Numbered from the stretch's first letter, positions 40,784 to 51,523 are shown. The stretch: 64,000 nucleotides of DNA from Pratylenchus scribneri (GCA_030063045.1 JAQSEB010000023.1:2728001-2792000), one strand, 5' to 3'. The notes: a model not told the origin generated them from the letters alone. A program made the numbers and translations.

Positions 40784-41604
40784 TGTCATGGACAGAAAAA
40801 TAATTTGTTAATTTGTTGTTAATTTAAATCTTTTGGCCATTTTATTTTAATGTTGGAAAAAATAAATTTGTTGGCCTTAAATTTTATTCAATTTCATTAA
40901 TCAAAGATCAAAAAAGAGTAAAAAAATGGGATTGCCCGAAGGCATATTTTTTGAATCCAAAAAAGGAATGGATTTAGTTTGGTCAATGGTTACCGATCTA
41001 TTGGGGATTGAAATTGGACTTTTTGCCTATTGGAATTGGATTTTGCCCACCTTTTGCCTGTGCCCACCTTTTGTGTTGCCGACTGGATTGCCCACTGGAT
41101 TGCCAATGCCTACCGTTTTGTGCGCCAATGCCATGGGATGAGCAGAAAATGGACGAATTGGATGATGTTGAGCAGAAAAATTGGATGAGATTAAAAATGG
41201 AAAGAGATTAAAAATGAATTAAAAGAAGATTAAAAATTGAATATAAATACTTCATATTTTTTGTGCATTTTTTACCTTATACTTATACTTTATTTCAAAA
41301 ACTTCAAATTCGCTTAATAAAAATTCCAACAAACGACCTTTGCGTACTGTACTTCAAATTTGGTGTAACAACAAAAAAGAGTCTAGGCCTTCTTCAATTT
41401 GCAAAGAGTCTAGGCTAATTTCTTCAATTTATACAAAAAATTCCAATTTCCCAAAACACCCCCTTTTTTCCTTCAATTTGCTGTTTGCTTTGCCGTGCTC
41501 TTCATTTCCAACAACTTACCTTTCCCCCACATATCCCAATTACTCCTTTTTCCCTCAACAAAATTTTGATTGGTTAATTGTCGGACTTTTGGATAGTCTC
41601 GACA
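40784..41604 (+). repeat. 3' LTR (821 bp)
   Basis: Same length and, on inspection, the same sequence as the 5' LTR. It begins TGTCATGG 24 bp after the accessory gene stop and ends TCGACA before the right-hand AGCGA duplication. Confidence 0.96.
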
Positions 41605-41609
41605 AGCGA
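41605..41609. repeat. Target-site duplication AGCGA, right copy
   Basis: Matches 30257-30261 exactly and sits immediately after the 3' LTR end. Confidence 0.93.
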
Positions 41610-41806
41610 ATTTATATTTTCCATTTGAGTTTGCCCACCGGCATCAATACAAAAATGACGACATCCAGCATTAAACGCATTTTTGGCCAAATCATTCTGC
41701 ACTAATTGGTGGGATTAATCATAAAAAAGCCAACCACCTGCTGAATCTGATGAAATGGCAACGAAAAACCGCCAAATGGAATTTGAATTTCAGCAAAATT
41801 TTCCAT
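41605..41806 (-). pseudogene. Aldo/keto reductase, 5' exons (split by the BEL/Pao insertion)
   Basis: The start at 41806 opens MENFAEIQIPFGGFSLPF, the strand that begins aldo/keto reductase barrels. Exon 1 is 41806-41738 (23 codons). A 41-nt intron follows. Exon 2 begins at 41696 with NDLAKNAFNAGCRHFCIDAG, matching the family's A...AG.RH.D.A motif. It runs into the right LTR boundary at 41605, and the same exon resumes in the correct frame at 30256 on the other side of the element. With one duplication copy removed, the frame is continuous. So the insertion interrupts an otherwise open coding exon. Cys replaces the usual Asp-preceding residue region (RHFCID), another hint of a divergent family member. 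Confidence 0.75.
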
Positions 41807-42801
41807 TCTTTGAAATATTTTTGCAATGAGAAATAAAATAATATTTAATATTGGATTGAATTAAAGGGGAATGTGAATTTAATATGGCCAAAAAGCAAAA
41901 ATCAATGTGGAATAAATTATTGAAAAAATAAAATGACTTTTTAAAAATATTATCAAAAGATTTAGTGGCCAATTTTTAGTTGATTTTCCTTCAATTTTAA
42001 TTGAATTGAATTAACAAGGAATATAGACCAATTCGCCTTTAAATGTTTTTAAAAATATGAGGATAATTTAATAACCATTGTCCATATTTTTATGGAGAAT
42101 AATTCTTAATTAAATATAAATTTTATCAATAAATTGGATAGGCAAAATACTTGATGAAATGTTTTTTGAATTTATTTAAGAAAAAAACTTTTTTGGGTAA
42201 ATAATTTATTGGAAAATGGGAGGGTGGATATCCCTTTAAAGCAAGAAAGTCAATTTTATGCTATTTTACCCGCAAAGAGTAAATGTAATTATCCCAAAAA
42301 ATAAAAGATTTTCTGGCACATAAATCTTCCCTAAAATGGGCCAAATGGCCAATCTAATTTTAACATAGGAAAAGGGAAAAGGCGCATGCCAAATGCATTC
42401 CAGGGAATTTTCCATTCAATGTTAATTAAAAGAAATATTCATTTTAGTGCAAAAAGAGGAGGATATTGGAAAGAAAAGTCAATTTTTGAATGGGTGGTTG
42501 ACAAATTGACATGGCACCAACCAATTTGAAATGGCACCAATGAAGGCATCCTTTGACTCCCTTGGGACCATATAAATGGCCATATCCACATTTGAATTGG
42601 TGGAAAATGTGGTCAAAAGTGAAAAAAATACACAAAAATAACATTTTTATATATTTTTTAACATAAAATTAAAGTTAGACATGAAATGGTACAAAATAAT
42701 AAAAATGCTGTGTCTTTTTGGTTATTATTAATTTCACTGTTTTGATTATTTTTCGGTTTTTGTTGTTGATAATCTCGAAAAAATGCAGATGAATTATTAT
42801 T
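41807..42801. other. Intergenic, AT-rich
   Basis: This should hold the promoter of the split reductase and the 3' end of the Srsx-like receptor. A 66-codon minus-strand frame at 42444-42644 starts with a hydrophobic segment and has several Cys, but nothing else supports it. No repeat or RNA gene was seen. Confidence 0.45.
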
Positions 42802-44022
42802 TTATGGATTATTCAGAACAATTGCCGTTGAGGGCACAATAATTCCATTTGATTTTTTCAGACCAAAAGTTTTGGAAAAGGCCAATCGATATTCATAACT
42901 GAATTAAATTATTTAATTAATTAAATTATTTATTTTTAATTTAATTCACCTAAAAATGTAGAGGATTGGTGCATATAAAAGAAGGGTTGTTTGGGTCAAA
43001 TATCCAACATAACATTTAATGAACCATCTTTGCATCGAATCATAGCCAATGGCATTCAACACTTTAGTGGCTATTTGATTGCTGGACCATCCAAAAAATT
43101 CCAACAAAAACATGGCCATAAGGGAACGAAGAAGTCTTCGAGTGTATTCATTGTCGCGGCGAACGGGTGAAGACATTGCTTCAAACAAAAATGAATGAAA
43201 ATAAATAAATTTATTTACTGGCTGAAAATTTCCATTGCCTCAATTTGAATGAGATCAAAAGGCTCAAATAGAAAAATGCGGATGTAATGGCCAAAACCAT
43301 TCCAATATTACTCAGAATTTGGGGAGTGGATGTACCCGTTTCGCAAATGACCAAACTAATTTAAGAATTTAAGGAATATTTTATTAATTAATTGAACCGA
43401 TCAGGATGGCCGAATGCCTGAACAATTGATGAAATGGCCGCACCAAAACCATAACCAAAACCAAGACAAAATAGTACAAAAATGTATGCATTTTGTTGCC
43501 TTTGAATGGACAAATGTAAACTTCGAGACCTTTTAATAAAGATTTGATTTTTTACAACATTTTTTAATGGACCATAATGGCAGCAAAACACTGCTCAAAC
43601 GATCCAAGGCAATCAGTGCGAAAAATACATATTGGCCATAATTGCCAATAATTGGAATGGATTGAATGAGGCAACAAAAACGAACAGAAATGCCATTGGG
43701 GCCGGCAATGAGAATTGCGGCGAATTGGTTGAAAAAAGTGAGGGAATAGAGGGAAATGCAAAAAGAATTGGCAGCCAATAATAAATTGCAAGGACCGTGC
43801 AAATTACTGTACAAAAAATGAATGAATAATGAAGGAAAAGGATTACCGGCTTTTGATGGTTATCAAAACGAGACTGGATGAAGTTAAAATTGTGCAAAAG
43901 GCAAGCAAAAATTTAATGGAAATTAGAATTGACATTGACAAAAACAATTTGGATTGTTGTAGATCAACAATTTGGGAGAGGGAATTGGCCAATTGTGGAA
44001 TTATTGTTGTTGTAGAGTTCAT
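42802..44022 (-). CDS. Srsx-like serpentine chemoreceptor
   Basis: A seven-helix nematode GPCR. The start at 44022 (MNSTTTIIPQLANSLSQ) is followed by helix 1, then an exon beginning NLHGPCNLLLAANSFCISLY (helix 2). Next come helix 3 with the DRY-like ALDRLSSVLLPLW, helix 4 (FVLFCLGFGYGFGAAIS), helix 5 (GMVLAITSAFFYLSLLI), helix 6 (RRLLRSLMAMFLLEFFGW), and helix 7 with LLYAPILYIFR. The tail stops at 42802-42804. The C-terminal helix-7 P-x-LY-x(I/V) pattern and ALDRLSSVLLP fit the Srsx family. About seven exons, all open, joined by short introns. The gene at 59715-61036 is a diverged paralogue in the opposite orientation, sharing the C-NLL-A helix-2 pattern and the ERLSSVLLPIW motif. The ligand is unknown; expression in sensory neurons would be expected. 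Confidence 0.72.
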
Positions 44023-44769
44023 TTTGATTATGCAAAAATGGCAAATTGGATTGGAAATAAAATTGGTAAATCAAATGTATTTAAAATGTGAATTAATGAA
44101 ACATTTATTCACTGTCCTTTTTATATTTGTAAAATATTGCGTGAGAAATTCCAGACGGATATGATTATTGGGGAAATCTAATTTAGATTCATTCAATACA
44201 AAATATTAGTAATTTCCGTCAGTAGATTGTTTCGGTTGGTTTCAAATTTGAACAAACAAAGAAAATGTAACAAAAAAAATGAAGGGCAAATTTACAATTG
44301 GATTAGATGCAAAAATGGTTTTCTTCGAATTGGAATTGTAGATTAGTCTCACTTTCACTTCACTACAAATGAAATAGGTACCATATTTCCTTTCCTTTCT
44401 TCTTTTCCTCTCCTCATTTATAGCTGGAGGAAAATTTAGATTTATATTCTCCTTCAAAATTCAAATACAATTTGGTCACTTTGTTTAATTTGATTCTTTT
44501 TATTTGTAAAAAAACCAAAAATTTGATGTGTTTTACTACAAATATAATTAATATTTGATCATTTCCGGGCTTAAATAAAAAATAATATTCTATTTACTCG
44601 ACTATAATAAATGAAAATAAAATTAATAATTGATCACTTTTCCGGTCTTTAATTAAATAATAATTTTATTTTATTTAGCCGACTATAAGCAATACAAATT
44701 AAATTAATAATCAAATATTCTATTTTAATCAAATTTCATGTAAATTGTCAGTGCTATTCTAAATCGTTT
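44023..44769. other. Intergenic with an imperfect tandem repeat
   Basis: Holds the promoter side of the Srsx-like gene and the 3' flank of the secreted-protein gene. From about 44545 to 44713 two imperfect copies of an 80-bp AT-rich unit occur; each includes a TTTCCGG motif and a CGACTATAA motif. No gene was seen. Confidence 0.5.
44545..44713. repeat. Imperfect tandem repeat, two copies of about 80 bp
   Basis: Each copy has TTGATCA, then TTTCCGG, an AT stretch, and CGACTATAA in the same order and similar spacing. The copies differ by several substitutions and small indels, so the duplication is old. Confidence 0.6.
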
Positions 44770-45493
44770 TCAAGGCACACAAATTGGGCCAACTGTTACG
44801 CCCAACAAATTATTTGTCAATGCCACACAAAGTGAAGGGGACAAATCCAAATGTAATGTGGCTGAACCAAGGTTGATGCCAATCCCAGTCAATGTTCCCT
44901 GTGCATCCATTTGAAAATCGCAAATGGACAATGTGCCCTCAATTATCCAATCCGGGCATTTATCAGTTATTTTGGCGCATCCGGCATTCACTGAACAGGT
45001 CAGACGGCCTTCACTGCTTGGGCACAAATCCACCCCAGTTTCGGGGACACCAACTATATTGGCAAAATATTGGACATTAGCCAAAATACTAAAATGAACC
45101 AGGAAGGCAAATTGGGCCAACTGGCTGATCACATTGTCCACTATTTGTTGGATCATTCAAATTGCCACAAAGTGTGACGCAAATTTGTGGGGACAAAGTC
45201 ACTTTTGCGAATCCACTTGGGCTGACCAAATTGAAGGAATTCAAATTGCCGGAGGCAAAATAGGAAAAATCGCAAATTTTGATTGAGCCAGTCAAGGCGA
45301 GGCCGGAACAAGTTTGCTTAATTTCAATGCAATCATCAGCTTGAACACCGTCTATATTTGTGTCACAGGAAATGGAGATTTGGCCTCCATTTGGGCATTG
45401 GCAAATTACTGTGAAAAATATTCAATAATGAAAATATATTTATTGGCCACCATTTTTTGTGAAGAGAAAGAAAATGGCCAAAAGGAAAATCAT
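44770..45493 (-). CDS. Secreted protein with two tandem cysteine-rich domains
   Basis: Three exons (45493-45451, 45408-45100, 45053-44770; introns 42 and 46 nt) give 212 codons including the stop. MIFLLAIFFLFTKNVICQ is a signal peptide. Two homologous domains of about 95 residues follow. Domain 1 has QCPNGGQISISCDTN, CIEIKQTCSG, GSIKICDFSY, LSPQICVTLCGNLN and VGPICLP. Domain 2 has DLCPSSEGRLTCSVN, CAKITDKCPD, GTLSICDFQM, LSPSLCVALTNNL and VGPICVP. The repeated elements, in order, are CP-x-G-x-SC, an ICDF strand, an LSP-x-(I/L)C strand and a closing VGPIC. Intron 2 falls at the domain border, as expected for duplication of one exon. I do not recognise the family. There is no transmembrane helix. 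A secreted extracellular role, perhaps at a host or cuticle surface, is only inference. Confidence 0.72.
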
Positions 45494-46190
45494 TTTTGAA
45501 TGGGAATTTTAAAAATATTTTAGGCTGATGGATTCACAAAAGTGAAGTAAAATTCTCAATTTCCACGGAGAATTTATGGACATTTTAATCCTTTTTTGTT
45601 TGTCTGATATACAAATTATTGGAACACTAATTTATTCCACAATTCAAAATGGGAAATTTAATATGCAAATTTTCCATCAATCGAAGAAAAAATTAAATAA
45701 AAAATGAAATGTAAATCACAAAAGTGCCAGCATCATTTTAAATTCATTTTATTTATTAAATAAAATTAGTATGAATTCAATCAATTGGGGCATAATGAAA
45801 GACGGAATGGTACAATTCGGTTCAGCTTTGAAACCAGAATCAAAATGGATTACAATTTTACAAAAGAGATGCAGGATATTTGTGAAAAAAAAACTTTAAA
45901 TTATTTAACTTATTTCATCAATAAAAAAATATGACATATATTCAAATTTATTGTGGTTAAATATTGTATAATCGACCATTTCCAAGTTATAATTTTATTT
46001 ATTTTTTGTTTTACGTCGATTCCATTTTGTGAATCGACAATATTACAAATAATTTTAATAGCGGCGAACGAAAACGGGCCTACTATTGGCCTTGTCGAGG
46101 GGACGGAATGAGAATGAAGGACAATTTGGAAGGTGAACCCAAACAAAAATTTTTTAAAAGTTTTGAATTGCCCAATTTTATATAAAGAAA
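45494..46190. other. Divergent intergenic region
   Basis: Lies between two secreted-protein genes transcribed away from each other, so it likely holds both promoters. AT-rich, with no gene or repeat found. A 120-codon minus-strand frame (45910-46272) overlaps the EF-hand first exon and is a shadow. Confidence 0.5.
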
Positions 46191-46902
46191 ATGCATTATT
46201 ATTATTATTTACCAATTCATTCAATAATTTTAATTTTGCTTTGCTTCGGAATTTATGGTCGTCCTTTGTCAAATGAAGAAGGTAAAAAATGGAAATTAAA
46301 TTTTGCCCATTATATTTTTACATAATTTGAGAGCATCAAGACTATAAGGAGGATGAATTGACCAAAAGATTATTCCAAATAATTGATGGAAACAATGATG
46401 GCGGAATAACTTTTGAAGAAGCAATGGATGCCGTGGAAATTGGCAATAAATGCTTCCTTGGCCGAGAACATCGATTTGAGGAGGAATTCAAGGAAATGGA
46501 CGAAAATGGCGATGGAAAAATCCAATTGAACGAAGCAGAAGCCGCACAAAATGGTCAATTTAATGAAAATACATATTTTGAAAATTATTTTACCCTCAAG
46601 GTACATTTCATGAAGCCGGAAGGCCACCAAATATTCTCTACAAGGAAATTGACACAAATCCAGCAAATGGCCAAATAACTTTGACAGAATTTGTTGGATA
46701 CATTGCGCGAAGAATGCGAAAGCAAGAGGAAGAACAGGAAGCAGTGAAACGAGGATTTATGAAGGCGGACAAAGATGGAAATGGGAAATTAGGAATTGGT
46801 GAAGTGTTGGCCATGGAAGAGGCAAATAGAAAGGGCCAAATCGGATTCAATCAATTCGCGGCATCGATGACCGTTGCTGCAATGCAATTTGATTGCCAAT
46901 AA
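46191..46902 (+). CDS. Secreted EF-hand Ca2+-binding protein
   Basis: Three exons (46191-46281, 46332-46553, 46601-46902) total 205 codons including the stop. The start MHYYYYYLPIHSIILILLC gives a signal peptide ending near FGIYGRP. Four EF-hand loops follow: DGNNDGGITFEE (complete), DENGDGKIQLNE (complete), DTNPANGQITLTE (one residue long, probably degenerate) and DKDGNGKLGIGE (complete). The family layout resembles calumenin/reticulocalbin or secreted calmodulin-like proteins, but there is no C-terminal HDEL-type signal, so it should leave the cell or stay in the secretory lumen without retrieval. It is transcribed away from the two-domain secreted gene. The second intron, GTCAATTT...CTCAAG, stays open for several codons, so an unspliced product would continue briefly before stopping. 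Confidence 0.82.
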
Positions 46903-47043
46903 ATCCATCTGATAAATCAAACATAACATATATTTTCCCCATTGATCTAAAATAATGGTGAGGTGACAAACATTGCAAATAAATATCTAGGAATTCGAGA
47001 GCATTGATTTATGGCTCATTTGATACAGTACAGCAAATTTAGT

Positions 47044-47063
47044 GGGGGGGGGGGGGGGGGGGG
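47044..47063. repeat. Poly-G run (20 G)
   Basis: An uninterrupted G run about 110 bp left of the 33/34-bp array, followed by TGGGGGT. Confidence 0.95.
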
Positions 47064-47169
47064 TGGGGGTTTTCAATTTTAAAAATGTTATACCGATTTA
47101 AAAATTTGAGCTAATCATAACTTAGGTTCAAACTGTTCAAATCTAAATATGTTTCCGGATTTTTAAATA

Positions 47170-49660
47170 CCCTTCTTTTTCCTGAATTGTAATTGTATTT
47201 TTCTTTCCGGTTGGATTGCAAACGTGTTTCTCTTTTCGGAATTGTAAATGTGTGGCGAACATTTTCCGGAAAGGAAAAACATATTTTGGCGAACATTTTC
47301 CGGAAAGGCAAAACACATTTTGGCAAACATTTTCCGGAAAGGTAAAACACATTTTGGCGAACATTTTCCGGAAAGGCAAAACACATTTTGGCGAACATTT
47401 TCCGGAAAGGCAAAACACATTTTGGCAAACATTTTCCGGAAAGGTAAAACACATTTTGGCGAACATTTTCCGGAAAGGCAAAACACATTTTGGCGAACAT
47501 TTTCCGGAAAGGCAAAACACATTTTGGCGAACATTTTCCGGAAAGGAAAAACACATTTTGGCAAACATTTTCCGGAAAGGTAAAACACATTTTGGCGAAC
47601 ATTTTCCGGAAAGGCAAAACACATTTTGGCGAACATTTTCCGGAAAGGCAAAACACATTTTGGCGAACATTTTCCGGAAAGGAAAAACACATTTTGGCAA
47701 ACATTTTCCGGAAAGGTAAAACACATTTAAAAAACACATTTTGGCAAACATTTTCCGGAAAGAAAAACACATTTTGGCGAACATTTTCCGGAAAGGAAAA
47801 ACACATTTTGGCAAACATTTTCCGGAAAGGAAAAACACATTTTGGCAAACATTTTCCGGAAAGGTAAAACACATTTTGGCGAACATTTTCCGGAAAGGCA
47901 AAACACATTTTGGCGAACATTTTCCGGAAAGGAAAAACACATTTTGGCGAACATTTTCCGGAAAGAAAAAACACATTTTGGCAAACATTTTCCGGAAAGA
48001 AAAACACATTTTGGCAAACATTTTCCGGAAAGAAAAAACTTTTGTCAAACATTTTCCGGAAAGGAAAAACACATTTAAAAAACAAATTTTGGCGAACATT
48101 TTCCGGAAAGAAAAAACACATTTTGTCAAACATTTTCCGGAAAGGAAAAACACATTTAAAAACACATTTTGTCGAAGATTTTCCGGAAAGAGAAACACAT
48201 TTTGGCGAACATTTTCCGGAAAGAGAAACAAATTTTGGCGAACATTTTCCGGAAAAAGAAACACATTTTGGCGAACATTTTCCAGAAAGGGAAAACATAT
48301 TTTGGCGAACATTTTCCGGAAAGAAAAACACTTTGGCGAACATTTTCCGGAAAGAAAAAACACATTTTGGCGAACATTTTCCGGAAAGAAAAAACACATT
48401 TTGTCAAACATTTTCCGGAAAGGAAAAACACATTTAAAAAAACATTTTGGCAAACATTTTCCGGAAAAGAAATACACATTTTGGCAAACATTTTCCGGAA
48501 AGAAAAAACACATTTTGGCAAACATTTTCCGGAAAGGGAAAACATATTTTGGCGAACATTTTCCGGAAAGAAAAACACATTTTGGCGAACATTTTCCGGA
48601 AAGAAAAAACACATTTTGGCGAACATTTTCCGGAAAGAAAAAACACATTTTGTCGAACATTTTCCGGAAAGAGAAACACATTTTGTCAAACATTTTCCGG
48701 AAAGGAAAAACACATTTAAAAACACATTTTGTCGAACATTTTCCGGAAAGAGAAACACATTTTGGCGAACATTTTCCGGAAAGAGAAACAAATTTTGGCG
48801 AACATTTTCCGGAAAAAGAAACACATTTTGGCGAACATTTTCCAGAAAGGGAAAACATATTTTGGCGAACATTTTCCGGAAAGAAAAACACTTTGGCGAA
48901 CATTTTCCGGAAAGAAAAAACACATTTTGGCGAACATTTTCCGGAAAGAAAAAACACATTTTGTCAAACATTTTCCGGAAAGGAAAAACACATTTAAAAA
49001 CACATTTTGGCAAACATTTTCCGGAAAAGAAAAACACATTTTGGCAAACATTTTCCGGAAAGAAAAAACACATTTTGGCAAACATTTTCCGGAAAGGGAA
49101 AACATATTTTGGCGAACATTTTCCGGAAAGAAAAACACATTTTGGCGAACATTTTCCGGAAAGAAAAAACACATTTTGGCGAACATTTTCCGGAAAGAAA
49201 AAACACATTTTGTCGAACATTTTCCGGAAAGAGAAACACATTTTGTCGAACATTTTCCGGAAAGAGATACACATTTTGTCGAACATTTTCCGGAAAGAGA
49301 AACGCATTTTGGCGAACATTTTCCGGAAAGAGAAACACATTTTGTCGAACATTTTCCGGAAAGAGAAACACATTTTGGCGAACATTTTCCGGAAAGAGAA
49401 ACACATTTTGTCGAACATTTTCCGGAAAGAGAAACGCATTTTGGCGAACATTTTCCGGAAAGAGAAACACATTTTGTCGAACATTTTCCGGAAAGAGAAA
49501 CACATTTTGGCGAACATTTTCCGGAAAGAGAAACACATTTTGGCGAACATTTTCCGGAAAGGAAAAATACATTTTGTTTGGCGAACATTTTCCGGAAAGA
49601 GAAACACATTTTGGCGAACATTTTCCGGAAAGGAAAAACACATTTTATTTGGCGAACATT
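47170..49660. repeat. Large tandem array with 33/34-bp units (about 75 copies)
   Basis: Units read CATTTTCCGGAAAG, then AGAAACACA or GCAAAACACA, then TTTTGGCGAA, in 33- and 34-bp versions. The TTCCGGAAAGAGAAACACA core is shared with the 26-bp array at 23340-24123. The left edge (about 47170-47255) contains two 26-bp-type units in the opposite orientation. Blocks 48169-48728 and 48729-49288 start nearly identically with a 560-bp offset, a higher-order repeat. The unit lacks stop codons in most frames on both strands, so frames up to about 600 codons appear; these overlap each other and have no other coding sign. Confidence 0.96.
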
Positions 49661-49816
49661 TGTGTGTTTCCCTTTGAAATTGAAATCTTTAAGCAAAACA
49701 AACCCTAACAAATCGATTTTGCAATAAATCAAGATTGTACGACAATCAGAATATGTCGAATACAGAATCGGATAAAAAACATAGACTGCACATATATTGT
49801 TCCCTTTCACTGTTTT

Positions 49817-50230
49817 TTGCCCATCCCTCATCATTTCCAAATGTCCCAAAATTGCACTCATAATGATAGAGTGGAACTATTAATGGAATTGCGCGAAAAT
49901 GGACAAATGTTTGGAGTTTATTTGTTTATTTTTGCATTTGAGAATGGTAGGATAGAAACACTTGATGAAGGGAAAATTGCATCAGCAACTTTTGGTCCAG
50001 TCCCTGAGGGAAAAGGAAAAAATGATGGACAAGGCCCATTGTATGGACAAACTGCTCCTATTCCCTTCCTCAAAGAAACATTCATCGCCGCATTTCCAAA
50101 TATAAATCCTTCCTTATTTGGACAACTCCCGACAGAAGAAGGATGGCCTCCACCTCTTCTGGAATCATCAATCATTTCCAATTTCCATCCATTCACAATA
50201 CTCATTTCATTTCATTTATCCCTACATTAA
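49817..50230 (+). CDS. Possible short gene or exon, uncertain strand
   Basis: A 137-codon frame including GRIETLDEGKIASATFGP, GQTAPIPFLKETFIAAFP and LFGQLPTEEGWPPPLLES. It stops 18 bp before the glycine-rich gene start. The minus strand is also open over most of it, with Gly, Pro and Cys-containing residues. I do not recognise either translation. It might be an upstream exon of a gene or chance. Confidence 0.25.
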   Translation: MPIPHHFQMSQNCTHNDRVELLMELRENGQMFGVYLFIFAFENGRIETLDEGKIASATFGPVPEGKGKNDGQGPLYGQTAPIPFLKETFIAAFPNINPSLFGQLPTEEGWPPPLLESSIISNFHPFTILISFHLSLH

Positions 50231-50247
50231 TTAAACAGATTAATTCA

Positions 50248-51344
50248 ATGTTTTCTTCCAATTTGATATGTTCTGCCCTGATTGGGCTTCTCACCCTCAA
50301 AACAGTACTTGGCCAATGGGACCCATCGGGAATGGGAGGCGGAGGAATGGGAGGTGGCGGAATGGGAGGCGGCGGTGATATGGGCGGAGGAGGCGGAATG
50401 ATGGGAGGAGGAGGTAAAAAATGTGGCAAATTGAATTGAAATAAATTGGCCGTTTAAAGGCATGGGCGGTGGAGATATGGGCGGAGGTGGTGGAATGATG
50501 GGCGGAGGAGGAATGGGAATGGGAGGCGGTGATATGGGCGGAGGCGGAGGAATGATGGGCGGAATGGGCGGTGGCATGGGAGGAGGCGGCGGAATGGATG
50601 GAGGAATGGGAGGCGGAGGTGGAATGGGCATGGGATACGGTAAGGGGAAAGAGAAGGGAATATTAAAAGAGATAAATGAATTCATTTAAAGGAGGTGGAA
50701 TGGGTGGAGGCGGAATGCCTGATGGAGGAATGGGAGGAGGTTAAATATTGGCTTTTAAGGGGAAATTATTAATTAATTATTTATTTGAAAGGTGGAGGAA
50801 TGGGAATGGGCGGTGGCATGGGAGGGGGAGGCGGTGATATGGGCGGAGGTGGAATGGGTGGAGGCGGCGGAATGGACGGCGGAATGGGCGGAGGAGGCGG
50901 AATGGGAATGGGCGGAGGTGGAATGATGGGTGGTGGAGGGGATATGGGAGGTGGGAAATGTGGAGGGGAAATTGGCCAATGCAAATTTGACAATTTTAGG
51001 TGGTGGCGGAATGGGAATGGGCGGAGGCAGTCCAGGCGGATTTGGTAGCAGCCTATCGAGCGGATATGGAGGCGGATATAGCTCATCGCGTAAGCATTGA
51101 AATTCACAGACAAATTTAATTAAAACACAATTTGAATGAATCCTTTTTATTATATATTTTTAATTTTTAATGATAAATTCATTTATCTATTTATGGAAAT
51201 AATTCAATAATTCATTCAGCTTCAATGGGATACAATTTGAAAATGGGCGAAGGAATGCCACCAATCAACATTCCCCCATATTCGGCGGAAGAGGACCCGG
51301 ATAATAAGAAAGTGAAGTCAATCATCAATCCATTGCCAAATTAG
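50248..51344 (+). CDS. Glycine/methionine-rich secreted protein
   Basis: The start at 50248 opens MFSSNLICSALIGLLTLKTV, a signal peptide ending near LGQWDP. The body is almost entirely GGGM/GGGD repeats (GGMGGGGMGGGGDMGGGG type), spread over five or more exons with short introns. The non-repetitive end reads PGGFGSSLSSGYGGGYSSS, then MGYNLKMGEGMPPINIPPYS, and stops at 51342-51344. Proteins of this kind are usually structural components of cuticle or eggshell, or secreted coatings; nothing here decides between them. Exon edges inside the repeat are uncertain because the repeat stays open in-frame through many joins. Transcribed toward the fascin-like gene, with only 180 bp between their ends. 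Confidence 0.7.
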
Positions 51345-51523
51345 GCAAAAATAAATAAATATTTGATAATATTAATAAATATATTCATATATTGTATTTA
51401 AATCAATCAATTCTGTATTTTTTACATCCACTCCTCAAATATTTAATTAAGTAGGAATATTTTGTTGTTTTTAAATAATAAATAAAATACAATTTTATTG
51501 ATGAATAAATGAATTTTTAAATG

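Larger units (their letters stand above)
30262..41604 (+). mobile_element. Complete BEL/Pao LTR retrotransposon with envelope and accessory genes
   Basis: An 11,343-bp element bounded by two 821-bp LTRs (TGTCATGG...TCGACA) that look identical wherever compared, with a 5-bp target duplication. The order is LTR, short leader, gag with DUF1759-like region and zinc knuckles, aspartic protease, RT, RNase H, integrase, phlebovirus-like glycoprotein, transmembrane RING module, spliced accessory gene, LTR. RT-RNase H-integrase order with Pao-type protease places it in BEL/Pao. Nematode elements Tas and Cer7 of this superfamily are known to carry phlebovirus-like envelopes, so that part has precedent. 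A TGG at 31098, 15 nt after the LTR, might begin the primer-binding site; I could not match a tRNA. A purine-rich run at 40727-40757 ends 26 nt before the 3' LTR and is a weak polypurine-tract candidate. It is inserted in the aldo/keto reductase exon, opposite strand. Confidence 0.95.

Noticed and set aside
42444..42644. 66-codon minus-strand frame with a hydrophobic start and several Cys
   Set aside because: No second exon, no convincing signal cleavage site and no family resemblance; could be chance in AT-rich DNA.
47111..49861. Long overlapping open frames of up to about 600 codons on both strands in the large array
   Set aside because: They come from a stop-free 33/34-bp unit read in many frames; all frames are open at once and none has a start context, splice pattern or conserved residue use beyond the repeat.
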